Positions 1-11,074 of a stretch of 64,000 nt of DNA are shown here, in pieces. The DNA lies in NCBI RefSeq assembly GCF_910592395.1, contig NC_088311.1, positions 7,878,501-7,942,500 of the forward strand. The letters run 5' to 3'. Within the stretch, counting starts at the first letter, position 1; the number at the start of each line of letters is the position of its first letter. The notes under the pieces were generated by a model. That model saw nothing but the letters and a program-made list of their open reading frames with translations. It was not told the origin of the DNA and did not search any database. The position numbers and the translations under genes are program-made. Origin of the DNA: Lineus longissimus. Taxonomy: Eukaryota; Nemertea; Pilidiophora; Heteronemertea; Lineidae.

Positions 1-72
1 CAGGGTACCAAGCTATCAAAACATGCAATATCAGGGTATATCACATATATACATCACATATCACTTTTTCAG

Positions 73-251
73 AAACCTGGCAAGATGACTGGCCATATGC
101 CAGAAGTGATCCTGAATAACTTCAACACTCGTCTTGGACATTCTGTAGGCCGACTTCTAGCATCTCTATTCCCTCATGATCCCGAGTTTCAAGGAAGGCG
201 AGTAGTCACTTTGCACAACCAGAGGGACTTCATATTCTTTAGGCAACACAG
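73..251 (+). CDS. RPF1: RPF1 exon (third from last), Brix domain
   Basis: Exon of ribosome production factor 1, a nucleolar Brix-domain protein needed for 60S pre-rRNA processing. The acceptor is cttttttcag-like (ag at 71-72) and the donor is cacag|gtatg at 251/252. The frame is 0 in and two bases over out. It encodes the conserved Brix core: [18 protein letters not shown], then LFPHDPEF and [12 protein letters not shown], matching the animal RPF1 pattern closely. The exon continues a coding frame from upstream of the window, since the residues before the first internal Met (KPGK) fit the family. The true start codon is therefore outside the window and the Met at 85 is internal. The rest of the gene follows at 610 and 1041. 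Confidence 0.94.
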
Positions 252-609
252 GTATGTCATCAATCTGCCACTTGCAGAAAGACTTAATGAGGAATCACTG
301 TGGACAGTCAATGGTGCCTCTGTGGACTCTCAGCTCGCCGTCAAGAGGCCCCTTGTTCAAGCCCCACAGTTAAACTTTCTTACACCTTCCTGTTGTATAA
401 ATGGGTACCAGTCAGAAATGGTTAGGTTGTAGCACTGATTGAACTGCTTCTCTGTGTTCTACTGCTAGGTTTCAGGATAGACTGGGTAGAAGTGTTGAGT
501 TGGCTGACAACCTCTACCACAGTCGATATAAGACTGTAACCTCAATGCCAACTTTAACTGACAAGCTTACTTCATTTTATCATTGATACCAGCTTTCACA
601 CTGTTTCAG

Positions 610-736
610 GTATGAGTTTAGGAATGCCAAAAAAGCTGGACTGCTTGAACTTGGTCCACGTTTCACGTTGAAATTACGGTCATTGCAGAAAGGCACTTTT
701 GACTCAAAGTATGGGGAATATGAATGGGTCCATAAG
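610..736 (+). CDS. RPF1: RPF1 exon (second from last)
   Basis: Acceptor ctgtttcag at 601-609, donor cataag|gtaag at 736/737, 127 nt, which completes the split Arg codon left by the previous exon. It encodes the C-terminal Brix strand region with [20 protein letters not shown] followed by [11 protein letters not shown]. This is the most conserved signature of RPF1, thought to contact RNA through the sigma70-like Brix motif. Frame and length agree with a normal, intact gene. Confidence 0.95.
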
Positions 737-1040
737 GTAAGATCTTTGTATTAATCAAGCAAAACTAAAAAAAAAGTCTATTAAAAGAAGGTGGCAGGTG
801 GAGGAGGGCAATTTCAGACAATTATCAAACTTCCTTGTGTTGTCTTATGACTAATTGTAAAATCAACATAAGCCATTTGAATAGATACTTTACAGAGCCA
901 AGCTTACAATTTGAACCAAAGCGGTCTTAGTGCAACAAGAATTTGGCAAAGTCAATGAACATTTCATATGAAATTGTTATTTCCAATAAAATGTAACGAC
1001 TTCTTACCACTATGGTTAACTTGCTGTTTTGTCCTTCCAG

Positions 1041-1082
1041 CGTCACGAGATGGAAACAAGCAGAAGAAAGTTTTTCCTGTGA
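1041..1082 (+). CDS. RPF1: RPF1 terminal coding exon
   Basis: Acceptor gtccttccag at 1031-1040 and 14 codons ending in TGA at 1080-1082. It encodes RHEMETSRRKFFL-stop, the basic C-terminal tail typical of RPF1. The gene is transcribed toward the PDE10A-like gene on the other strand. A candidate poly(A) signal aataaa lies at 1673-1678, about 590 nt downstream, but nothing proves its use. Confidence 0.94.
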   Translation, partial: RHEMETSRRKFFL

Positions 1083-1935
1083 CAGAATTACGAGGAGTAT
1101 TTGCATTTACGGATATATTGCGTATGTGAATTAGAAACGTGAAATAGAGAATTAAAATCGCTCATCAGACATCTATGATGGAAATGTGCATCTCAATAGA
1201 GGAAAAGTTTGATACAGTCACCAGTGGAGGATTTTTCAATGGTTTAATCTGATTGTCAAGCGGTTGTCATCATTTCATCCTTTTACTGGTTTCTTTAGAA
1301 ATTTGAACTCCTTGCCATCCAGTACTGTGAAAAAGGACTTCTGATTCTACCATGAACAAACTGTATGCAGTGATCTGTATGTCCCTCTAAGGCTGTGTAT
1401 CAGTTGGATGTTCCCTTGTGGACTGGTGGCGTTGTTCCCATTATCTCCAGTGCTTGTTCCCGGTGCAACCACTGGGAATATCGAATAAGTCAAACTGAGG
1501 TAAATCTTGGGTGTGGCGCACAGAAACATCACCAGTAAACACGGAACAAGAAAAATTGCACAGGCAAACAGTCTATGGAAACACACCTGACTACAGTGAA
1601 AACTTGTCTCCTGTTCAGTTATAAAGTCTTTCTCATGGAACTGAACAACACTTCCCAACACTTAAGCATCAGAATAAAGTAACTTATGTCCACAAGGGTG
1701 TACCCATCTTGCAATGTATAATTTGAGAGAGATTGTAAAAACAAGTATTTTAACTGATTTTTGGCTCTTTGATTTCTTTGGATGTTACAACAATATCCAC
1801 CACAACTCCAGACAAAGACGCCACCTAGGTTGTGCCCAATGCATTGCCAACCTCCCAATATCAGAATCTATTTTTGTAAAGGACATACACAAGTATTGCC
1901 ATAAACTTTCAAGTATCAGACCCTTTTCTTGAAAG
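1083..1935 (+). other. RPF1 3' UTR / intergenic
   Basis: No coding potential is seen. The first few hundred bases are probably the RPF1 3' untranslated region, with the only obvious aataaa at 1673-1678. The satellite block begins where gagatgagacagtc words first appear, near 1936. Confidence 0.5.
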
Positions 1936-4900
1936 AAGTGAGGGAGATGAGACAGTCTCGGCAAGCCCAATTTGGGCCTGGCATCTCCACTAGCTTTCCA
2001 AAACTTTCATGGAGATGAGACAGTCGAAGCCAGGCCGAGTCAGAACTCGCACTTCACTTGCTTGCCAGTATCTTGAGAGAGATGAGACGGTCAAAACAAT
2101 CGGGCCTGGCACTTCCATTGGTTTGCCAGCATGGTAAAGATTTGAGACATTTCCAACCAAACAAAATTAAGTCTCGCAACTCCACCATCTATAGCCGAAA
2201 CTCTGAGGGTTGAGACAAGTCACAATCAGACCATTGGGCTGGCACCTCCACCGTTTAAAAACACGGAGTGAAAGACAATACAGTCACAACCTCGCCAAAT
2301 TGGGCCTGGCAGCTCCAGTGGTTCGCCAGCATGGAGGAGAGTTGACACTGTCACAACCAAACGGAATTGGGCCTCGTACCTCCACTGTCGAGCCAACTTG
2401 GTGATAGAGATGAGACAATCGCAATCAGACAGAGATATGCCTCTCATCTCCACCATCTAGGCAACATGGCGAGAGAGGTGCGACAGTCACAACTGGGCCA
2501 AAACGGGCATGGGAGCTCCAGTGTACAATTTTTATAACCGACACAGCGAGAAAGATGAAACAGTCGCACCTGGTCGAATTAGGCGTCGCACCTCCACCAC
2601 CTAGCCAACTCGGTGATAGAGATGAGACAGTCACAACAAGACAGAGCTAGGCCTCGCACCTCCACCATCGAGGCAACATGGCGAGAGAGATGCTACAGTC
2701 ACAACCGGGCCGAAACGGGCATGGGAGCTCCACTGTACAATGTGTATATTACCGACACGGCGAGAAAGATGAAACAGTCGCAACCTGGCCAAATCGGGCC
2801 TGGCATCTACAATACACGGCCAACACGGTGAGATCGAGACAGTCACAACCTCACCGAATTGGGACCTGCTCTTTCACCACCTGGCTAACACAGTGCGAGA
2901 TGAGACAGTCACAACCAAACCGAATTGGGCCACGCAGCTCCATCATCTAGGCAACACAGTGAGAGTTGAGAACGATCAATACAATCAATTGGGCATAACA
3001 GCTCTATTACAGCCAATACGATGAGAGAGATGAGAAAGTCACACCAGGCCGACTCAGAAAGGACACTTCAACTGGAATGCCAGCACTAGAAGAGATGAGA
3101 CAGTGGCAGTCTGACCTCATTAGGCTTGGCACCTCCATCATCTGGCCAACACGGTGAGAGAGATGAGACAGTCACATCCGAACTGATTTGGGTCTGGCAC
3201 CTTCACTCACTTACCCGCATGGTGAGAGGGAAGAGGCAGTCCTAACCTGCCGAATTGTGCTTCGCACCTCTATAGACAAACCAACACAGTGAGATAGGCA
3301 ATACAGTCACAACAAGGCCGTATATCGGGCCTGGCAGCACTGTAGACCAAACACGGTGAGAGAGAGGACACAGTCACGACCTGACCGAATTTGGCCTTGC
3401 ACCTCCACCATCGAGCCAAAAACGGCGAGAGAGATGTGACGGTCACATCCGGACCGAATTGCGTCTGGCAACTTTTCCCACTTGCCGGCATGGTAAGATC
3501 GAGACAGTCGCAACCGATAATCTCGAGGGCCTGGACACCTCCACCATCTAGGGAACACGGTGAAAGAGATGAGATAGTCACAGTCATAACTAAAAAACCG
3601 ATTAGGATGTCGCAGCTGCAGTGGTTCGCCAGCATGGTGGAGAGACGACACTGTCACAACCAAACGAAATTGGGCCTCGTACCTCCACCGTTGAGACAAC
3701 TTGGTGATAGACATGAGACAATCATAATCAGACAGAGATAGGCCTCGCACCTCCACCATCTAGGCAACATGGCGAGAGAGATGAGACAATCACAACCGGG
3801 ACGAAACGGGCATAGGAGCTCCACTGTACAATGTGTATAACCGACACGGCCGGAAAGATGAAACAGTCGCAACCTGACAGAATCGGGCCTGGCATCTCCA
3901 ATACACGGCCAACACGGTGAGATCGAGACAGTCACAACCTGACCGAATTGGGACCTGCTCTTTCACCATCTGGCTAACACAGTGCGAGATGAGACAGTCA
4001 CAACCAAACCGATTTGGGCCTCACAGCTCCATCATCTAGCCAACACAGTGAAAGAGTTGAGACCTAACAATAGATGAGCGAGATGAGACAATCTTGCCAA
4101 CAAGGTGTGAGAGATGAGACAGTCACATCCGAACTGAATTGGGTCTGGCACCTTCACTCACTTACCCGCATGGTGATAGGGAAGAGGAAGTCCAAACCTG
4201 CCGAACTGTGCCTCGCACCTCCATAGACAAACCAACACAGTAAGATAGGCACAACCAGGCCGTATCGGTCCTGGCAGCTCTGTAGACCAAACACGGTGTG
4301 AGAGATGACACAGTCACGACCTGACCAAATTTGGCCTCGCACCTCCACCATCTAGCCAAAAACGGCGAGAGAGATGCGACGGTCACATCCGGACAGAATT
4401 GCGTCTGGCATCTTTACCCACTTGCCGCCATGGTAAGATCGAGACAGTCGCAACCGATAATCTCGAGGGCCTGGACACCTCCACCATCTAGGGAACACGG
4501 TGAGGGAGATGAGATAGTCACAGTCACAACTAAAAAACCGATTAGGATGTCGCAGCTCCAGTGGTTCGCCAGCATGGTGAAGAGACGACACTGTCACAAT
4601 CAAACGGACTTGGGCCTCGTACCTCCACCGTTGAGACAACTTGGTGATAGAGATAAGACAATCACAATCAGACAGAGATAGGCCTTGCACCTCCAACATC
4701 TAGGCAACATGGCGAGAGAGATGCGACAGTCACAACCGGGCCGAAACGGGCATGGGAGCTCCACTCCAGTCACGACCTGACTGAATTCGGCCTCGCACCT
4801 CCACCATCTAGCCAAAACGGCGAGAGAGATGCGACGGTCACATCCGAACCGAATTGCGTCTGGCACCTTTTCCAACTTGCCGGCATGGTAAGATCAAGAC

Positions 4901-5133
4901 AGTCGCAACCGATAATCTCAAGGGCCTGGACACCTCCACCATCTAGGGAACACGGTGAGGGTGATGAGATAGTCACAGTCACAACTAAAAAACCGATTAG
5001 GATGTCGCAGCTCCAGTGGTTCGCCAGCATGGTGGAGAGACGACACTGTCACAACCAAACGAAATTGGGCCTCGTACCGCCACCGTTGAGACAACTTGGT
5101 GATAGACATGAGACAATCACAATCAGACAGAGA
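1936..5133 (+). repeat. Satellite block, left arm
   Basis: Degenerate tandem monomers of roughly 66-78 bp. They are built around gagagatgagacagtcacaa, then a segment such as ccgaattgggcctggcacct, then ccaccatctagccaacacgg. Subtypes recur as higher-order units: the word ctggcagc-ctgtagacc is at 3331 and 4271, 940 bp apart. A distinctive subtype with aaaaaaccgattaggatgtc appears near 3593, 4533 and 4988. Open frames on both strands here are by-products of the repeat and show no known domain or start context. Confidence 0.93.
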
Positions 5134-7935
5134 TATACACATTGTACAGTGGAGCTCCCATGCCCGTTTCGGCCCGGTTGTGACTGTCACAACTCTCTCG
5201 CCGTTTTGGCTAGATGGTGGAGGTGCGAGGCCGAATTCAGTCAGGTTGTGACTGGAGTGGAGCTCCCATGCCCGTTTCGGCCCGGTTGTGACTGTCGCAT
5301 CTCTCTCGCCATGTTGCCTAGATGTTGGAGGTGCAAGGCCTATCTCTGTCTGATTGTGATTGTCTTATCTCTATCACCAAGTTGTCTCAACGGTGGAGGC
5401 ACGAGGCCCAATTCCGTTTGGTTGTGACAGTGTCGTCGCTCCACCATGCTGGCGAACCACTGGAGCTGCGACATCCTAATCGGTTTTTTAGTTATGACTG
5501 TGACTATCTCATCTCCCTCACCGTGTTCCCTAGATGGTGGAAGTGTCCGGGCCCTCGAGATTATTGGTTGCGACTGTCTCGATCTGACCATGCCGGAAAG
5601 TGGGTAAAGGTGTCAGACGTAATTCGGTTCGGATGTTACCGTCGCATCTCTCTCGCCGTGTTAGCGAGATGGTGGAGGTGCGAGGCCAAATTCGGTCAGC
5701 TCGTGACTGTGTCATCTATCTCACCGTGTTTGGTCGACAGAGCTGCCAGGCTCGATACGGCCTGGTTGTGACTGTATTGCCTATCTCACTGTGTTGGTTT
5801 GTATATGGAGATGCGAGGCACAATTCGGCAAGTAAGAACTGCCACTTCCCTCTCACCATGCGGGTAAGTGAGTGAAGGTGTCAGACCCAATTCAGTTCGG
5901 ATGTGACTGTCTCATCTCTCTCACCGTGTTGGTCAGATGGTGGAGGTGCCAAGCCCAAAGAGGTCAGACTGTGACTGTCTCATCTCTTCCAATGCTGGCA
6001 TTCCAGTCGAAGTGTCATTTATGAGTCGGCCTAGTTGTGACTTTCTCATCTCTCTCATCGTGTTGGCCATAATGGAGCTGTTATGCCCAATTGGGTGTAT
6101 TGCTCAGTCTGAACTCTCACTGTGTTGCCTGGATGATGGAGCTGCGTGGCCCAAATCGGTTTGGTTGTGACTGTCTCATCTCGCACTGTGTTAGCCACTG
6201 AGATGGTGAAAGAGCAGGTCCCAATTCGGTCAGGTTGTGACTGTCTCGATCTCACCGTGTTGGCCGTGTATGGGAGATGTCAGGCCCGATTCGGTCAGGT
6301 TGCGACTGTTTCGTCTTTCTCGCCGTGTTGGTTATACACATTGTACAGTGGAGCTCCCATGCCCGTTTCGGCCCGGTAGTGACTGTCACATCTCTCTCGC
6401 CATGTTGCCTAGATGGTGGAGGTGCGAGGCATATCACTATCTGATTGTGATTGTCTTATCTCTATCACCAAGTTGGCTCGACGGTGGAGGCACGAGGCCC
6501 AATTCCGTTTGGTTGTGACAGTGTCGTCGCTCCACCATGCTGGCGAACCACTGGAGCTGCGAAATCCTAATCGGTTTTTTAGTTGTGACTGTGACTATCT
6601 CATCTCCGTCCCTGTGTTCCCTAGATGGTGGAGGTGTCCGGGCCCTTGAGATTATCGGTTGCGACTGTCTCGATCTTACCATGCCGGAAAGTGGGTAAAG
6701 GTGCCAGACGTAATTTGGTTCGGATGTTACCGTCGCATCTCTCTCGCCGTGTTAGCGAGATGGTGGAGGTGCGAGGCTAAACTCGGCCAGGTCGTGACTG
6801 TGTCATCTATCTCACCGTGTTTGGTCTACAGAGCTGCCAGGCTCGATACGGCCTGGTTGTGACTGTATTGCCTATCTCACTGTTTTGGTTTGTCTATGGA
6901 GGTGTGAGGCACAATTCGGCAGGTTAGGACTGCCCCTTCCCTCTCACCATGCGGATAAGTGAGTGAAGGTGTCAGACCCAATTCAGTTCGGATGTGACTG
7001 TCTCATCTCTCTCACCGTGTTGGCAAGATGGTGGAGGTGCCAAGACGAATGAGGTCTGACTGCAACTGTCTCATCTCTTCTAATGCTGGCATTCCAGTCG
7101 TAGTGTCATTTCTGAGTCGGCCTGGTTGTGACTTTCCTATCTCTCTCATCGTGTTGGCTATAATGGAGCTGTTTTCCCAATTCGGTGTATTGTTCGGTCT
7201 CAACTCTTTCACTGTGTTGGCTAGATGATGGAGCTGCGTGGTCCAAATCGGTTTGGTTGTGACTGTCTCATCTCGCACTGTGTTAGCCAGATGGTCAAAG
7301 AGCAGGTCCCAATTCGGTCAGGTTGTGACTGTCTCGATCTCACCGTTTTGGCCGTGTATTGCAGATGCCAGGCCCGATTCGGTCAGGTTGCGACTGTTTC
7401 ATCTTTCTCCCGCCGTGACGGTTATACACATTGTACAGTGGAGCTCCCATGCCCGTTTGTGACTGTCGCATCTCTCTCGCCATGTTGCCTAGATGGTGGA
7501 GGTGCGAGGCCTATCTCTGTCTGATTGTGATTGTCTCATGTCTATCACCAAGTTGTCTCAACGGTGGAGGTACGAGGCCCAATTTCGTTTGGTTGTGACA
7601 GTGTCGTCTCTCCACCATGCTGGCGAACCACTGGAGCTGCGACATCCTAATCGGTTTTTTAGTTGTGATTGTGACTATCCCATCTCCCTCACCGTGTTCC
7701 CTAGATGGTGGAGATGTTCGGGCACTCGAGATTATCGGTTGCGACTGTCTCGATCTTACCATGCCGGCAAGTGGGTAATGGTGCCAGACGCAATTCGGTC
7801 CGGATGTGACCGTCGCACCTCTCTCGCCGTGTTGGCTAGATGGTGGAGGTGCGAGGCCAAATTCGGTCAGGTCGTGACTGTGTCATCTCTCTCACCGTGT
7901 TTGGTCTACAGAGCTGCCAGGCCTGACACAGCCTA
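5134..7935 (-). repeat. Satellite block, right arm (inverted)
   Basis: Same monomer family as 1936-5133 but in reverse orientation: from here rightwards the words read as reverse complements, e.g. ggttgtgactgtctcatctc and ggtggaggtgcgaggc. The switch is abrupt, at gacagagata|tacacattgt. The landmark agctgccagg lies at 5741, agctgccag at 6832 and 7912, so the higher-order unit here is 1080-1091 bp. The two arms can form a nearly loop-free hairpin about 3 kb long. Confidence 0.93.
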
Positions 7936-8087
7936 GGATGTCACGTGTAGGACATGTGACAATCCCAGGAGGCCTTTCTGTCTGGGAAAAAAAGACAAGA
8001 CACATGTTTAATTTCTATCTGATGTTTTTCTTATTTGAATCAATGGCTGACAAACACTTTGAAATGATGGATGAGATTAACAGTACT
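7936..8087. other. Spacer after satellite
   Basis: Unique sequence between the satellite and the TTAA-flanked element at 8088. No gene or motif seen. Confidence 0.4.
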
Positions 8088-8309
8088 TTAAAGGGGGGCT
8101 ATAGGCAAAGAAGAGGGTTACATTGGCCATCTTCGGGTGATAAATATGCACAGTGAGGGCACTTGGGCATGTTTGATTCACCACTAAATATATTCCTTGT
8201 ACAAGCCTGGATAGTTTGGACATATAAACTGTCAGATGGGAGAGATCCCTATTGGCAACTTCATTTAACTTTATCATGCCTACTTTACTGCTGCCTATAG
8301 TCCCTTTAA
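8088..8309. mobile_element. TTAA-flanked MITE, copy 1
   Basis: Short element with TTAA at both ends (8088-8091 and 8306-8309) and inverted termini: aggggggctataggcaa on the left and, reversed, agggactataggcagcag on the right. It has no coding capacity. TTAA target choice and an AGGG terminus are typical of piggyBac-type non-autonomous elements. Related termini are seen at 14500-14719 and 58554-58698. Confidence 0.72.
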
Positions 8310-8644
8310 CTAATGACAATAACTTCTACTTGATAGATTTTCAACACTTTAAAGGATATGATTGAAGAAGGAGGACCCCTCCAGTTTAAAGGGCAATGCT
8401 TCAAATTTCACCAGACAAACACATCTTCAAACAACATTTGCAATACCTATGAATATTGATATGGTACCCTTGTGGCCACAGTTCAAGAAGAATGTGTTTT
8501 TTTCTAAAAGGTTAATATCAATAACAGAAGTGTCCATGAATGTCTGGTAAAATCCAATGTATTTTCAAATAACCTTGAATGCACTTGAACATTCAGGGTG
8601 TGTCATAGAAAGTGCACACAACGATCACATGGCCATTTTGTATA

Positions 8645-8865
8645 TACTGTGGAACCTTCCTTAGCAGACACCTCTTTAATAAGGATGCATTCTTCATTAC
8701 GGACACTAACTGTGGTCTCAAATTGGTTGTATCCATTCATTTTGACCTCTCTAATCAGGACAGCTCTTTATGAAGGACATTTCTTGTTAGTCCTGAGGGT
8801 GTCTCTAATCAGGACAGCTCCAAGGGTGTCCTTTATTTTGTAACAGAAATACAGTGCATGTACCT
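8645..8865. mobile_element. Probable DNA-transposon relic
   Basis: Contains actgtggaaccttccttagc at the left and aatacagtgca at the right as an imperfect inverted end pair. Internally ctctaatcaggacagctc occurs twice exactly (8751 region and 8803-8820). The cagtggaacc plus taat-aggacac pattern resembles ends of pogo/Tigger-type MITEs. No transposase is seen. Confidence 0.4.
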
Positions 8866-10980
8866 AACAACCATTCTTCTTTCAAGGACAAGACAGCTCA
8901 CTAAATTTCAATTTCAAATTTAAGTTTAATTTTTTTTAATTTTTGAAAATGAACGGAGTGAGTAGTCATTTAAGCTATCATTGTAGGATGCTATTTTCAT
9001 CATTTGACAAATTTATCACTGGCATGATGTGCTCTACTATTACCCGTTGAATAATTACAACAACAATAGATTAATTTATTGTCAATAATTACAACAATAT
9101 ACAATAATAATTAACATTACTTTACGCCTACACAAATTAACATAAAATGTGTAAGCATGTTTCCAATCAATAACTTAAAAATGTACAATGCATCAAAATG
9201 CATATTGAATGCAATTATATACTAAATAACCCTACATGTACATGAAAATAACTTTCAACAACTATACTTTGTACAATGTGATGATGTCTCAGGAATAGGA
9301 GAAATTTACAAAATGGTTAAAAAGACCAGTTTACACGATAATAACTTTGTGTTACATGTATCATCAACCTGTTGAGAATGTATGTATTTATGCCAGGGGA
9401 GAATGCCAGGCCTTCCAACTGCTGAGTAGCCAGCCCTGGGAAAGACCTGAGAGAAGACCAGGAAAATTTGAAAATTCCTTCATGCATATTTTGCAATATG
9501 TTGGTATCAGCAGAACAGATTGGTGATGCCTTAGACTCATGATGCATACATATCATAAAACCTACTTTCGTCAAACACTCCATGAATGCAATTTTTTCAA
9601 CATCATTGTAAAGCTTTCTCCTTTCTTAGCACAAGACAGCTCACTAAGTTGGGAAGCTGGACTAATTATCCAACATAGAGAAGGGTACCACTGCAAGAAC
9701 GGCTCTAACTCTTTCATTGTCTTGGCTTGGTGTCTTGTTGATAAAATAGTACATGTAAACATATAGAAAGAAAGAAATTGACAAGGTACACCTCGGGAAT
9801 GAGATATGTTGGTTTTTCATGGCTTCCATGGCTTCTTTTCAATTTCAATATTAAGTGGTCCCTATTCCAACATGTCCAATTAAAGGTATTTGAGAATTGT
9901 GGGCTCCGCCCTACTCTGAATTTTGTAGACAGATGAAATACTAATCAATTATATTTGATGAGATGAGATGAGAAAACATGAATGATTCAGACCAGTAAGT
10001 TGGACCTTAAGATAAACTATCTAACTAGAACAAGACAGGCATTAAGAAAATACACCCCACCTCACAATCAGAAATGTGGTAGGGGAATATATTGCCAACT
10101 TGCTCCATTTCCAAAGATGATGACCCCGCTTCCAATTCCTACGGCAATGAATGGAACCACATGATGACTTGCAATGACTGAGGTTAAAACAGGATGTTTC
10201 TAAATCGCCATGGTAACTACATACACTGTATACACCTATTGTGATGATGTCATGGGTACAGAAATTTCTCCATATGTATACTGGTCCAACGCTCCACAGC
10301 CCCAACATCTCAAGTCACGTTCCCTTTACAGGGAAATCTATAAATCTGAATGCTTTTTTCCAAGTGGCACTGTTTTTGACATCGGGTGCGTCTGGCTCAA
10401 CTGTCATTTCATAACAAAGTCTTATCACATTTTATCCAAGTTTAACGTCATCAAAACCTGAATTTTCCATCACAGACTAACACCAACACATTTGGCATTT
10501 TCACAAACGAATTCAAACATGGTCTTAACTCAATTCGACACGATGCACCCTTCCTATACATTTTTCAACTCCTCCTTCTCCATATCTGTTCCCCTTCAAT
10601 TAATCAACTGAATGTGGCCATTTTCTAATCATGATCAGGATTTCAATTGTCAAATCACTAACCCAAGCAACGAGTTTCAAGAGAACAGGTCCATAACTGA
10701 CCTGGCTCCTGCTACCAGGGCCCCAAGTTTTCAGTTTCCATGGATCTAGGCAGACAGATCACCTTGGTCACACGACCCTATTTCTACACCAGGCAGCTCA
10801 TGTTCATCCTGCATTGTGGACCACTCAGCATTGTCCGTACAGCTTACAACATCCTACATGTAGAGGCACATCTCTAAGTCTGAATCACAATTCCTGAGTC
10901 CATTTTAAACATTTCTCTGCTTTAAATGTCTATGTCACATCCGAATTCAGGGATAGGTCAGGTCACCCTGGAACCTCCCC
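8866..10980. other. PDE10A 3' UTR / convergent intergenic
   Basis: No exon found. The right part is probably the 3' untranslated region of the minus-strand PDE10A-like gene. No aataaa on the minus strand lies close to the stop, and the nearest candidates are more than 1.5 kb away. The segment around 9404-9440 (ccttccaactgctgag) is a dispersed repeat also found near 54546-54580. Confidence 0.4.
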
Positions 10981-11074
10981 CTAGCTCTCCTCAGCTTTCC
11001 CTTCCAATGCCTCTTTTGCTTCTCTATCCTCCTTGTGTTTTTCAGCTAATTCTTTCCATCGCTTCAGGTTGTCC
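10981..11074 (-). CDS. PDE10A: PDE10A-like exon 25, C-terminus
   Basis: 94 coding nt, acceptor gtttttgtag, stop TAG at 10981-10983. Encodes [20 protein letters not shown], then [11 protein letters not shown]. DNLxxWxxL is the last catalytic helix, followed by a Lys/Glu-rich tail shorter than the mammalian one. Confidence 0.94.

Noticed and set aside
1936-7935. CRISPR-like array
   Set aside because: Eukaryotic context, degenerate monomers without constant repeats and unique spacers, and an internal inversion.
2210-7936. Many open reading frames of 60-180 codons on both strands of the satellite block
   Set aside because: They repeat the same VTVSSLSPC-like or QSQP-like words because the monomer is tandemly repeated; frames overlap on both strands and none has a domain or splice context.
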